Source: Thalassospira sp. ER-Se-21-Dark
Lineage (GTDB): Bacteria > Pseudomonadota > Alphaproteobacteria > Rhodospirillales > Thalassospiraceae
Length of the DNA: 64,000 nucleotides
Direction: 5' to 3'
NCBI RefSeq assembly: GCF_017922435.1
Contig: NZ_VDEZ01000001.1
Location: 806,001 to 870,000 of the forward strand
The translations under genes and the position numbers were made by a program. Position 1 is the first letter of the stretch; each line of letters opens with the position of its first letter. A model generated the notes under the pieces. It was given only the letters and a program-made list of their open reading frames with translations, had not been told where the DNA came from and did not search any database. Shown piece after piece: positions 8,456-17,006 of this stretch.

Positions 8456-9859
8456 ATGCACAGGCGTTTTCAAGCTGCCGTGATTGCCACGGTCTGTCTG
8501 GCGGCCGTTACCTATATCCTTCGACGGGAGATAAGCCAGCCGCCCATAATACCGCAGGCCTTTGCCCGCGATGATGCCGCACGGCCTGATGCACCGGTAT
8601 TGCGCAACAAGACAACCACCCGGACCGCAAATCAGCAGCGCCACATGAACCGCCTGTATGACAAGATGGACGAAGATCTTTATGACAGCCGGGTCGCGCC
8701 CTTGTTGTTTGATGGCTTCCTTTCTCCGCCGCAACAGGCCACCGAACATCTGCAATTTGGCATGGGCACACCAACGCCCAGTGAAATTCTGGCCGGTCGC
8801 AATGCGCTTTCATCGCTTGCGCGCAAGCTTGACCTTGATAGTGCGGCGGGGACGTTCCCGACCCAAGCGCGCAACGTGCATGCACCGATCAGTATCTGGC
8901 TTGCGGGCAACCATTCAGAACTTGAAAACCGTATCACCGGGTCGGGCTATGATCCGGGCCTCAGTGGCGACACCATCTCGATTGATAGCGGTGTGGATTA
9001 TCTGATTGATGACGGGCTTGTGCTTGGCATCGGGGTTGGCTGGGGCAGCACGGTTGGCGAATCCGGCACCCGGCAATTGGGTTATCGCGAGAACAATCTT
9101 GCCCTGTCGCCCTATTTCGTCTCGCGGGTGACAGACTGGTTTAACCTGCGCGGCGGCATCAGCCTTGGCCAAAGCACCATCCGCCAATCGCCGATTGGCC
9201 CGGTGCCCGATAACCTGCGCTATGCCGAACGGCTTGATAGTACCAGCATTTCAAACAGCATCGGCTTTGGCACCGACTATGAGTTTGGCGCGGTGCCGCT
9301 GCGCATCCAGCTTGATGGCGACATCACCACCGCGCGTGAATATGTTGATGCGGCGCGCGCCACCAGTGGCGGACTTGTGCCCGGAAGCATTGCGACCACA
9401 CAGCTTTTTGATGCCTCGGTCGAGGCGCGCTATCGCCTTGGCTTTGGCAATCATGAAATCATTCCATTTGCCGGGCAGGACGAAACCATTTCGCTTCTCA
9501 ATCAGAATTACGGGCGCAGCGGATCGACGCGCTATTATGCCGGGGCCGATTATGCCTATGATCCGCTGAGTTTTGATCTCAGCATTCAGGGGTTTCGCGA
9601 CATCGCCACCGGGACTGAGGACATTACCGGCATTCGATCGGAGTTTTCCCTGATCCATGATGTGGCACAGTCATCGATGACGCTTGAGCCGTTTGTCAGC
9701 GTTGAAAGCACCAATCTTTATCTTGATACCGGGGGCGGCATTACGCAGCAATGGGGCAGTTTCCCGGCCAGTGTCAGTTTCGAGCTGCGGCGGAAACTGA
9801 GTTATGAAGTGTCGCACGGCAACTATACCGGTTTTCTGACCATAGATGTGCCGTTCTAG
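8456..9859 (+). CDS. Outer-membrane beta-barrel protein, autotransporter-domain-like
   Basis: A 467-residue protein with a hydrophobic N-terminal segment (AAVIATVCLAAVTYI) that can serve as a signal sequence. Residues about 60-145 are helical and polar. From about residue 155 to the end there are alternating amphipathic strands rich in Gly, Tyr and Asn (SGVDYLIDDGLVLGIGVGWG, ALSPYFVSRVTDWFNLRGGISLG, SVEARYRLGFG), ending in GFLTIDVPF with a terminal Phe, as in outer-membrane barrels inserted by BAM. The barrel resembles autotransporter translocators, but there is no long passenger, so it is a short autotransporter or a stand-alone barrel. It is alone on its strand, and its cargo or ligand is unknown. 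Confidence 0.72.
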   Translation: MHRRFQAAVIATVCLAAVTYILRREISQPPIIPQAFARDDAARPDAPVLRNKTTTRTANQQRHMNRLYDKMDEDLYDSRVAPLLFDGFLSPPQQATEHLQFGMGTPTPSEILAGRNALSSLARKLDLDSAAGTFPTQARNVHAPISIWLAGNHSELENRITGSGYDPGLSGDTISIDSGVDYLIDDGLVLGIGVGWGSTVGESGTRQLGYRENNLALSPYFVSRVTDWFNLRGGISLGQSTIRQSPIGPVPDNLRYAERLDSTSISNSIGFGTDYEFGAVPLRIQLDGDITTAREYVDAARATSGGLVPGSIATTQLFDASVEARYRLGFGNHEIIPFAGQDETISLLNQNYGRSGSTRYYAGADYAYDPLSFDLSIQGFRDIATGTEDITGIRSEFSLIHDVAQSSMTLEPFVSVESTNLYLDTGGGITQQWGSFPASVSFELRRKLSYEVSHGNYTGFLTIDVPF

Positions 9860-9994
9860 GCTTGCTTAAGCGCATGGTGCGCAAAAATCGGCTGTGATGG
9901 ATCGATGGGATCATCTTGCTATTGGCGATAGCGACGCTGACAGGTAGGGTGCAAAACAATTGAGATTTACCTCGCATTTCATCAGGCCCGCGCC

Positions 9995-10681
9995 ATGACC
10001 AAACCAGATCAGATTGCCACAGACAGCGCCCCGGAAACGGACCTGACGCCGCCGGTTTTTGACCAGGCCTTTCAAAAGCAGTTCATCAATCTTTTGCTTT
10101 GGCGGCGCGATGTCCGGCGTTTTCGCACCCACCCGATCCCTAAAGGCGATATCGACGATCTGATCAAGGAAGCCTGCCTGGCGCCGTCGGTCGGCAATTG
10201 CCAGCCATGGCGCTTTGTGAAGGTCAATGATCCGAAACGGCGCAAATCAATTCGCGACAGTTTCGAGCGCGCCAACAATGAAGCGCTTAATGACTATCAC
10301 GGTGAACGCGCCAAGCTTTATGCGTCGCTGAAGCTTCAGGGCATGGATCAGGCGCCGGTACAGTTGGCCGTGTTTGCCGATGAAGAAACCGAAGCCGGTA
10401 TGGGCCTTGGGCGCAAGACCATGCCCGAGATGCTTGATTATTCTGCGGTCGCCGCCGTGCAGTTGCTTTGGCTGGCGGCACGTGTGAAGGGCATCGGGGT
10501 TGGCTGGGTTTCGATCCTTGAGCCCGATGTGGTTGGCAAGACACTTGATGTGCCAGATCACTGGCGCCTGATTGCCTATCTTTGCATCGGATACCCGGAA
10601 GAAGATCACGTCGTGCCCGAACTGGTGCGCGAAGGCTGGCAGGATCGCATTGATCCCGACGCGCTGACACTTGAACGCTGA
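9995..10681 (+). CDS. bluB: 5,6-dimethylbenzimidazole synthase BluB
   Basis: An oxygen-dependent enzyme that cleaves reduced FMN to 5,6-dimethylbenzimidazole, the lower ligand of cobalamin. The 228-residue sequence has the nitroreductase-like fold signature of BluB: LLWRRDVRRFRTHPIP, then CLAPSVGNCQPWRFVKV (FMN binding), the lid region LKLQGMDQAPVQLAVFADE, GLGRKTMPEMLDYS, and the C-terminal GIGVGWVSILEPDVVGKTLDVPDHWRLIAYLCIGYP. These separate it from general nitroreductases. A small membrane-protein gene follows 36 bp downstream. It suggests the organism makes true cobalamin, which fits the riboswitch-controlled mutase operon at 38 kb. Confidence 0.93.
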   Translation: MTKPDQIATDSAPETDLTPPVFDQAFQKQFINLLLWRRDVRRFRTHPIPKGDIDDLIKEACLAPSVGNCQPWRFVKVNDPKRRKSIRDSFERANNEALNDYHGERAKLYASLKLQGMDQAPVQLAVFADEETEAGMGLGRKTMPEMLDYSAVAAVQLLWLAARVKGIGVGWVSILEPDVVGKTLDVPDHWRLIAYLCIGYPEEDHVVPELVREGWQDRIDPDALTLER

Positions 10682-10717
10682 TTGCCAAAACATATTTCAG
10701 AACGCAAGGAATACCGA

Positions 10718-10972
10718 ATGTCTGGCGAACCAAGCCAACCAAACAACCCCGAACAGCCGCCACAGAAAAAGGGGCTTTCAAACGGGGTCTATTTCAAGAT
10801 CATGGGCTATCTTCTGACCGCCGGTTGGGTCGGGATCATTTTGGCCGCGTCGGGCGGGGATTCGAGCCACCCGTTGTTTGATTACATTTTCGTCGTGCCG
10901 CTGGCGGGCTGGATCATCGGGATGCTGGTTGCGCGCGTGATCGCCAAGAAATCCGGTGCGGACCGGCCATAA
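10718..10972 (+). CDS. Small two-helix membrane protein, unknown function
   Basis: An 84-residue protein starting MSGEPSQPNNPEQPPQKKG after an AAGGAA ribosome site at the right spacing. The frame is open 12 codons upstream, but those lack a site. A proline-rich soluble N terminus is followed by two hydrophobic segments (YFKIMGYLLTAGWVGIILAA and YIFVVPLAGWIIGMLVARVIA) and a short basic end. I do not recognise the family. It follows bluB by 36 bp and shares its terminator. Confidence 0.7.
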   Translation: MSGEPSQPNNPEQPPQKKGLSNGVYFKIMGYLLTAGWVGIILAASGGDSSHPLFDYIFVVPLAGWIIGMLVARVIAKKSGADRP

Positions 10973-10993
10973 GGCAGGTTTTCATCGTTCCAG

Positions 10994-11020
10994 AAAGGCG
11001 CCACCAAACGGCGCCTTTTT
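10994..11020. terminator. Rho-independent terminator, probably bidirectional
   Basis: GGCGCC stems (10997-11002 and 11010-11015) around a 7-nt loop, with AAA before and TTTTT after. It ends the bluB transcript. The stop of the convergent membrane-protein gene (11019) lies in its T-tract. Confidence 0.85.
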
Positions 11021-11363
11021 ATTTTCTGTCATCTGAATTGCGGTTGCGGGTGCGTTCATCGCGATAGCGGTCATCATCGGAAAAGCCGCCAAGCGTCATA
11101 ATCCCGATGCCCAGACTGATGCTGCCAAAGGTCACAAACAGGCCGAAAAACAGCAGGAAGATAAAGATCGGCGCATCCCGCGATGACGTCGCAAGACTGT
11201 AAATCCCGCCAATATCGAAATACAGAACCAACGCCCCGAACACCAGCGCGCCAAACCCGCCGTAAGCTGTGTGTTCGATCATGAATTTCACAATCGACCG
11301 GGCTTCGCGGGCGGCCTGACTGTTGCGCGCGTCATTGTGCGGATCATGGTTCTGATCGGTCAT
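11019..11363 (-). CDS. Membrane protein, unknown function
   Basis: A 114-residue protein with a polar N terminus (MTDQNHDPHNDARNSQAAREAR), two hydrophobic segments (AYGGFGALVFGALVLYFDIGG and PIFIFLLFFGLFVTFGSISLGIGIM), and a very charged Arg/Asp tail (DDDRYRDERTRNRNSDDRK). A GGGAAGA ribosome site precedes the ATG. I recognise no family. The layout suggests a two-helix inner-membrane protein with both tails in the cytoplasm. Confidence 0.68.
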   Translation of the reverse strand: MTDQNHDPHNDARNSQAAREARSIVKFMIEHTAYGGFGALVFGALVLYFDIGGIYSLATSSRDAPIFIFLLFFGLFVTFGSISLGIGIMTLGGFSDDDRYRDERTRNRNSDDRK

Positions 11364-11455
11364 GTTGTCTTCCCGTAAAAGGTCAGAACAATTCTAGACA
11401 CAGCCCGAAGACATTACCTTGATCAAACGCAATTCAAGACCACGGGCCAAGGCGA

Positions 11456-12214
11456 TCAGACAGCACCGGTATCTTCGATCACATCCTTGCCGCCTTCGAT
11501 GATGGCAAGGCGAATGCGATCAGAGGCCTGATTGACATCATCGGGGTTTTCACCGCGCACCACCAGTGTCGTCCCAAGCTTGCCTTCACGCAGGAACGGG
11601 TAGGACCCGATATCGGTTTCTGGGAAATCAGCCTGAATTTCGCCCAGCACCTTGGCAATTGTGCCTTCGGGGATATAGCCGCCGACAGAACGCGACACCA
11701 TCGGCTTGCCGCCGATCAGCTGATGTTTGATGCCCTGGAACATGGCCTGCATGATCATCGGCACACCGGCCATGACATAGACGTTTTCCATGCGGAAGCC
11801 CGGCGCCTTGGAAATCGGGTTCTGGATCAGCTCCGCCCCGACCGGAATGCGTGCCATGCGGAGGCGCGCTTCGTTGAGGTCTTCGGGGTTTTCATAATGG
11901 CTTTTAAGCAAGTCGTGGGCGTCTGCATTCAGTTCAATCGCCACCCCAAATGCCTTGGCAACACATTCCGATGTGATGTCATCATGGGTCGGGCCAATGC
12001 CGCCGGTGGTAAAGACGTAATCGAATTTCGCCCGGCATTCATTCACGGTTTCGATGATGGTGGTTTCAATATCAGGAATGACGCGGGTCTCGGCCAGGCG
12101 GACACCAAGCGCATTCAGTTCCTCTGCCAGATAGGGCAGGTTCTTGTCATGGGTGCGGCCAGACAGGATTTCATTGCCGATAATAATCAGACAGGCACGG
12201 ACCGGATCAGACAT
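11456..12214 (-). CDS. CinA-type molybdopterin-binding domain protein
   Basis: A 252-residue protein with the MoCF/CinA N-terminal fold: CLIIIGNEILSGRTHDKNLPYLAEEL at the start and FTTGGIGPTHDDITSECVAKAFG in the middle, as in CinA (competence/damage-inducible protein A). It lacks the C-terminal nicotinamide-nucleotide amidase domain of full-length CinA, as do many alphaproteobacterial homologues. A role in metabolite repair of ADP-ribose-type compounds is known for CinA proteins, but the substrate here is unproven. Two adjacent ATGs (12217, 12214) are possible; GGGG is better spaced for the second. MutT lies upstream on the same strand, 65 bp away. Confidence 0.86.
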   Translation of the reverse strand: MSDPVRACLIIIGNEILSGRTHDKNLPYLAEELNALGVRLAETRVIPDIETTIIETVNECRAKFDYVFTTGGIGPTHDDITSECVAKAFGVAIELNADAHDLLKSHYENPEDLNEARLRMARIPVGAELIQNPISKAPGFRMENVYVMAGVPMIMQAMFQGIKHQLIGGKPMVSRSVGGYIPEGTIAKVLGEIQADFPETDIGSYPFLREGKLGTTLVVRGENPDDVNQASDRIRLAIIEGGKDVIEDTGAV

Positions 12215-12279
12215 CATATCCCCACAACATCATTCAAACTTCAATGCGCGATCTCATACGCCACAAACGGGCGGATGGC

Positions 12280-12741
12280 TCACAGAAAATCGCGCAGCAT
12301 CGCCACAAGCGGCACATCAGCCGGCGGCATCGGATAGTCGCCCAGACGGACCGGACGCACCCATTTCACCTGCTGACCTTCCATCGGGGTGATTTCACCC
12401 TGCCAGACGCGACACAGATAAAGCGGCATCATCAGATGGAAATCATCATAGGTGAAAGATGCAAAGGTAAAGGGTGCCAGGCAGCTTTCGGTGATATCAA
12501 TGCCAAGCTCTTCCTTGAGCTCGCGCACCAGCGCCATTTCGGGGGTTTCACCCGCCTCGACCTTGCCGCCGGGGAATTCCCACAGACCGGCCATAGATTT
12601 ACCTTCGGGACGCTGGGCGATCAGCACACGGTGATCGATATCGACCAGCGCGACCGCACTGACGAACACGGTTTTTTCCGGGATTTTGCCCTGGCGCAGG
12701 TCAACCGACATGCAGCCTTTATCTGGTTGTTGTATTGTCAT
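12280..12741 (-). CDS. mutT: MutT Nudix hydrolase (8-oxo-dGTP diphosphatase)
   Basis: A 153-residue Nudix protein with a full Nudix box at residues 58-80 (GGKVEAGETPEMALVRELKEELG), preceded by VLIAQRPEGKSMAGLWEFPG, which is characteristic of MutT proper. It hydrolyses 8-oxo-dGTP and so prevents A-to-C transversions. The start at 12741 is the first ATG; an internal ATG at residue 11 is also possible. The CinA-type gene follows it on the same strand, and the tandem GT41 pair lies upstream. Confidence 0.92.
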   Translation of the reverse strand: MTIQQPDKGCMSVDLRQGKIPEKTVFVSAVALVDIDHRVLIAQRPEGKSMAGLWEFPGGKVEAGETPEMALVRELKEELGIDITESCLAPFTFASFTYDDFHLMMPLYLCRVWQGEITPMEGQQVKWVRPVRLGDYPMPPADVPLVAMLRDFL

Positions 12742-12795
12742 GGCACTGTTTTATCGCGCCATCAAACCTTCGCCAAGTGCAGAAAGCATCGACGG

Positions 12796-14682
12796 TCACT
12801 TTGTGCGGGTCAGATCAATGTCATCGGGCGCAAGGCCCTTCAGATAACGGTCATATGCGGCTTCAAATGCAGCTTCGATGTCCCGTGTATAGGTAACCGT
12901 GTCAAACAGCGGACAGGTCCTGATCTGTTCCTGTAACCTCTGCTTCAAGGCCATGATCTTTTCGGGATGAAGCGCCAGATCCAGTGCAATGGCCTCATAG
13001 TCCGCTTCATCCTTGGCAATCAGCTCAGGCAGATTGGCTGCCGTCAAAATGCTGGCCGCCACACGAGCGGCAAACTGCTCTCCGGGCAAGGTCACGAGTG
13101 GCAAGCCGGCCCAGAGCGCATCACTCGCCGTCGTGTGCGCGTTGACATTAAAGGTATCGAGTAACAGGTCGGCATGCTTATGGCGTGCGAGATGTTCCGG
13201 TTCCGGCATCTTGTCGGCAAAGACCAAACGATCGGGATCAATACCGCGTTTTTGCGCTTCCTTACGCAGGTTTTCGGCGGCGTAATCGTTGCCCTTGAAC
13301 AACCAAAGAACCGAGCTCTCAACCTTACTCAGAAGCCGCATCCAGATATCAAATTCCCGCGGGGTTATCTTGTAGGTGTTGTTGAAACTACAGAATACGA
13401 AGCCGGTCTCAGGAAGGTCGAAATCCTTGCGCGTTGTGTTCGTCTCCGGGATGCGGCGTTGGTCATCATTGGGCTGATAGCAATTTGGCAGATAGATCGG
13501 CTTTTCAGACAAATACTTTTTGTACGTTTCAGGCACCGTGACCTTATCAACAATCATATATTCGATGAAGTCAGCCCCGATGGAGCCCGGATTGCCAAGA
13601 TAATTGATCTGAACAGGGGCGATGCGCCGGGCAAAGATACCAATCCGCCCCATCCGCGTGTGGCCCTTAAGATCGATGGCGATATCGATGTTCTTTTTAC
13701 GCGCGAGCTGCACAATCGCCTCGTCCGAGGAACCCGAGACATCAGAGAAACTATCAAAATAGTTCATCGCCTGATCAAGGCTCCGGCTTTCCTTGACCAC
13801 CCCATATGAGATGCCGTGAATTTCGAATTTGTCGTGATCATGATTTCGGAGCAGCCCCATCATCAGCGATAGTGTCGCATGGTCATGGAAGTCGGCTGAA
13901 AAATAGCCGATCCGTAACTTGGCCGGACGCGCTGATAGCACGCCCCCTTGCCACGTCGCCCCTTGCCCGAATTTAGCCGAGACAAATTTTCGACATCGGG
14001 CCAATTGCCTTTCCGGCGCGTCTTCAAGGGGTAGCAGCGAAAATGGTGTTACTTCTTCGCCCTCTATTCCCAGTGTCTTGGCGACACGCGAAAAGGCATC
14101 AAGCCAGGACCAATCGCACATCATCGCCAAACTATAGAACCGGTTTGCCACGGAACTTTTCAGATCCGGGTGCAGAGCGTTGGCCTTGGCGTAGCTTTGG
14201 GCTGCTGCGGGTAATTGTCCCTTGCTAAAAAACACATGTGCCAAGTTGCTATAGGCGTCGGCGAATTGCGGGTCGAGCTGAAGCGCCTTGGCAAAATACT
14301 GCTGGGCAGTATCAAGCTGCCCAACTGTCATCAGGACAATGCCAGCTCCGTTATAGGCCGGGGCATAGTTGGCGTCGCAACTTGCCGCGCGCTGATAGCA
14401 TTGAAGTGCGTCGTTGAACTTGCCGATGCTTTGATAAAACACACCAAGATTTTGATGAGACTTGGGGTTTTGCGGCGCAAGGTCGACAACCTTCTCGAAA
14501 CATATTGCTGCCTGCCCGTTATCCTTTTTGAGGAAATGGGCGTTTGCCAAAACATCCCAGAGCACAACCGCGTCGGGTTCGGTTTGCAGATGTTCTGTGC
14601 ACATGGAAATGGCCAGATCCGGCTGATTATTCGCCATCGCCTTTTTTGCACGTGACACCACCTGTTCCACCGCAATGCTCAA
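12796..14682 (-). CDS. TPR-containing family 41 glycosyltransferase (O-GlcNAc transferase-like), copy 1
   Basis: A 628-residue protein. Residues 1-180 are TPR units of the tandem 34-residue kind (SHQNLGVFYQSIGKFNDALQCYQRA, AYNGAGIVLMTVGQLDTAQQYFAKALQLDP). From about residue 250 the GT41 catalytic region follows: RIGYFSADFHDHATLSLMMGLL carries the active-site His region, then INYLGNPGSIGADFIEY and LPNCYQPND, and the UDP-sugar-binding HTTASDALWAGLPLVTLPG. The start codon is TTG, with GAGGAAG six bases upstream. Such enzymes O-glycosylate proteins in the bacterial cytoplasm; in flagellated alphaproteobacteria flagellin is one candidate, which is inference. It lies 39 bp after a paralogue that is conserved over its whole length. 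Confidence 0.88.
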   Translation of the reverse strand: MSIAVEQVVSRAKKAMANNQPDLAISMCTEHLQTEPDAVVLWDVLANAHFLKKDNGQAAICFEKVVDLAPQNPKSHQNLGVFYQSIGKFNDALQCYQRAASCDANYAPAYNGAGIVLMTVGQLDTAQQYFAKALQLDPQFADAYSNLAHVFFSKGQLPAAAQSYAKANALHPDLKSSVANRFYSLAMMCDWSWLDAFSRVAKTLGIEGEEVTPFSLLPLEDAPERQLARCRKFVSAKFGQGATWQGGVLSARPAKLRIGYFSADFHDHATLSLMMGLLRNHDHDKFEIHGISYGVVKESRSLDQAMNYFDSFSDVSGSSDEAIVQLARKKNIDIAIDLKGHTRMGRIGIFARRIAPVQINYLGNPGSIGADFIEYMIVDKVTVPETYKKYLSEKPIYLPNCYQPNDDQRRIPETNTTRKDFDLPETGFVFCSFNNTYKITPREFDIWMRLLSKVESSVLWLFKGNDYAAENLRKEAQKRGIDPDRLVFADKMPEPEHLARHKHADLLLDTFNVNAHTTASDALWAGLPLVTLPGEQFAARVAASILTAANLPELIAKDEADYEAIALDLALHPEKIMALKQRLQEQIRTCPLFDTVTYTRDIEAAFEAAYDRYLKGLAPDDIDLTRTK

Positions 14683-14721
14683 AACTGCTTCCTCATTCCC
14701 GGTGCAAAATTCGCCATCACG

Positions 14722-16764
14722 TTATTGGCTGACAAGGTCAATGTCCCCCGGCGCCTGTTGGCGGAGATAGCGCTCATAGGCTGCGTCATAGCCCCGCTCC
14801 AGATCAAGGGTATATGACTTGGTATCAAACAGCGGACAGGCTTTGACGTTATCTTTGACCTTTGCCTTTATGGCAGCGGTCTTTTCCGGGTGCAAAGCCA
14901 GATCAAGGGCAAGCGCCTCGTACTCTTTTTCGGATTTGGCAATCAGTTCAGGCAGGTTTGCCGCCTTTAGAACACTTGCGGCGACCCGGGCGGCAAATTG
15001 CTTTCCGGGAAGGGTTACAAGCGGCAACCCAGTCCAAAGCGCGTCACTTGCCGTGGTATGCGCATTCACATTGAAGGTATCCAGAAACAGGTCGGCATGT
15101 TTGTGACGTGCGAGGTGTTGTTCCTCGGGCAAGAAGCCCGCAAAGACAAGGCGGGCAGGATCCACGCCACGATTTCCGGCTTCCTTGCGAAGGTTGAGCA
15201 TCGCGTCCTCGCTGCCTTCGAAGAGCCACAGGACAGAACCATCTACCTTCTTAAGCAAGCGCATCCAGATATCGAATTCGCGCGGCGAAATCTTGTAGTT
15301 GGCATTAAACGAACAGAACACGAAGCCACTTTCCGGCAAGCCCAATTCCGTGCGAGCTTGGGTGTTTTCCGGGAACTCCCGACCGCCGTCATTGGGCTGA
15401 TAGCAATGCGGCATGTAGATGATTTTTTCGCTATAGGCATTCTTGTATTCGTCGGGGATGATGATGTGATCTGCGATCAGATAGTCGATGTAGTCGGCCC
15501 CCAAAGTCCCCGGATAACCAACATAGTTGATCTGGATCGGCGCCATCCGATAGGCAAATAGCTGCGGCCGCCCTGATTGGGTGTAGCCCTTTAAATCTAT
15601 CGCAATATCGATCCCTTGGTCACGCGCATGCTGAACGATTTCCCGGTCCGAAAAACCACGGACATCCCAGTTTTTATCGACCAGTTTTTGCAGCTGAGCG
15701 CGACGCCAGCCATCTGTGACGCCGCCATAACTGTAGGTGTGGATTTCAAAGCGGCTTTTATCGTGGTCCCCGAAAAGCCCCATCATCAGGGAAAGCGTCG
15801 CATGATTGTGAAAGTCCGCCGAAAAATAACCGATTTTCAGTTTCTGCGGACGGGACCCCGGTCGCCGGAATTGCGGGAAACTATCGCGTACGGCCAGCTC
15901 CCCAGCTCTGTTCTCTGAACGCTTCTTCTGCGCGTATGGGTCGTCTTCAAAATGCAATAAGGAAAACGGCGAAACACAGTTCCCCGGATTGCCGATCGCG
16001 TTTACGTTCTGAAATTCGGGCGCAAGAAGAGACCAGTCACAAATTTGCGCACGTGCATACAAAAAGTCAGACAGTGCCGACATACTACTTGGATGAAGTT
16101 TAGCAACTTTTTCAAATGCTTGTTTAGCAGCAGCACGTTTTTTGTTTCGATATAGAATGACGGCAAGATTATGGTATGCATCGGCTAAATTTGGGTCGTT
16201 GGTAATCGCCTGCACGCAGAATCTTTCGGCTTCGTCAAAACGCTGCATTTCCATCAGAACGGTCGCACAACTATTCAAAATGTTGGCGTTTTGGGCCTGA
16301 AGATAGCTGGCGTTTTGAAAGGCTTGCAGCGCTAGGGCAAATTTCTTTTGGGATGAAAACAGGTTTGCAATATTAACCCAAGCGGTAGCAAAGTTTTTGT
16401 CGAGCTCAATAGCCTTGCGCAGGCATTTTTCTGCTTCTACCGGTTTTTGATCCTTAGCGTAGGCAAACCCCAAAAGGTTCCATACCTGAGCATTTTCCGG
16501 AGCACTTTCGACAAGTTGCTTTGCCAGTTCAATCACCCTTGGAAACGCGCCCTGCTCAATCAACTGCGAGGCTTTCATGAAAGCCTGTTGCGCGGAAATA
16601 CCATTTCTGGATGCGGAATCACGCAACTTCTCAAGAGCGGCTTTCGCGCGTGTGTTTTTCGGGTAGTCCTGAAGAAACTGTTCGTACAGCTTGATCGCTT
16701 CGTCAATCTGGCCCCGATTTTCGAGCTTCTTTGCGCGTTTGGACAGTTGATCGAATGAGGACAC
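14722..16764 (-). CDS. TPR-containing family 41 glycosyltransferase, copy 2
   Basis: A 680-residue paralogue of the downstream gene with one or two more TPR units. TPRs fill residues about 1-240 (VWNLLGFAYAKDQKPVEAEKCLRKAIELD, AWVNIANLFSSQKKFALALQAF), and the GT41 core follows from about residue 305: KIGYFSADFHNHATLSLMMGLF, INYVGYPGTLGADYIDYLI, MPHCYQPNDGG, SFNANYKISPREFDIWMRLL, and the nucleotide-sugar loop HTTASDALWTGLPLVTLPG. The start codon is GTG, with GGAG ten bases upstream. It is first in the two-gene run, so the pair arose by tandem duplication and both catalytic regions look intact. Acceptor proteins are unknown. Confidence 0.88.
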   Translation of the reverse strand: MSSFDQLSKRAKKLENRGQIDEAIKLYEQFLQDYPKNTRAKAALEKLRDSASRNGISAQQAFMKASQLIEQGAFPRVIELAKQLVESAPENAQVWNLLGFAYAKDQKPVEAEKCLRKAIELDKNFATAWVNIANLFSSQKKFALALQAFQNASYLQAQNANILNSCATVLMEMQRFDEAERFCVQAITNDPNLADAYHNLAVILYRNKKRAAAKQAFEKVAKLHPSSMSALSDFLYARAQICDWSLLAPEFQNVNAIGNPGNCVSPFSLLHFEDDPYAQKKRSENRAGELAVRDSFPQFRRPGSRPQKLKIGYFSADFHNHATLSLMMGLFGDHDKSRFEIHTYSYGGVTDGWRRAQLQKLVDKNWDVRGFSDREIVQHARDQGIDIAIDLKGYTQSGRPQLFAYRMAPIQINYVGYPGTLGADYIDYLIADHIIIPDEYKNAYSEKIIYMPHCYQPNDGGREFPENTQARTELGLPESGFVFCSFNANYKISPREFDIWMRLLKKVDGSVLWLFEGSEDAMLNLRKEAGNRGVDPARLVFAGFLPEEQHLARHKHADLFLDTFNVNAHTTASDALWTGLPLVTLPGKQFAARVAASVLKAANLPELIAKSEKEYEALALDLALHPEKTAAIKAKVKDNVKACPLFDTKSYTLDLERGYDAAYERYLRQQAPGDIDLVSQ

Positions 16765-17006
16765 TTTGACTGGATCTCCGAATTTGAACTTTGCCCGGAA
16801 AGTCTAGGGAGCAGGCGATTAAGGACTAATAAATACATCCCAACAATACACATGCGACGTGCTGCTTTACAGGTCTGGATTGTCAAAATCCGAGGACATA
16901 AAGGGTGTCGTCAGCGCAAACATCCATTTGAATGTTTTAAACGGAATTCAGTGCGCTAACGTATTGACTATATAAACGATAATTTTTGCATAGATCGGCA
17001 CCGCGT

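Noticed and set aside
9860-9994. Region before bluB checked for a second cobalamin riboswitch
   Set aside because: The conserved CCCCGCAACTGT core and B12 box are absent.
12796-16764. The two GT41 genes considered as one gene split by a frameshift
   Set aside because: Each has its own complete TPR and catalytic regions and its own start signal, so they are duplicated whole genes.
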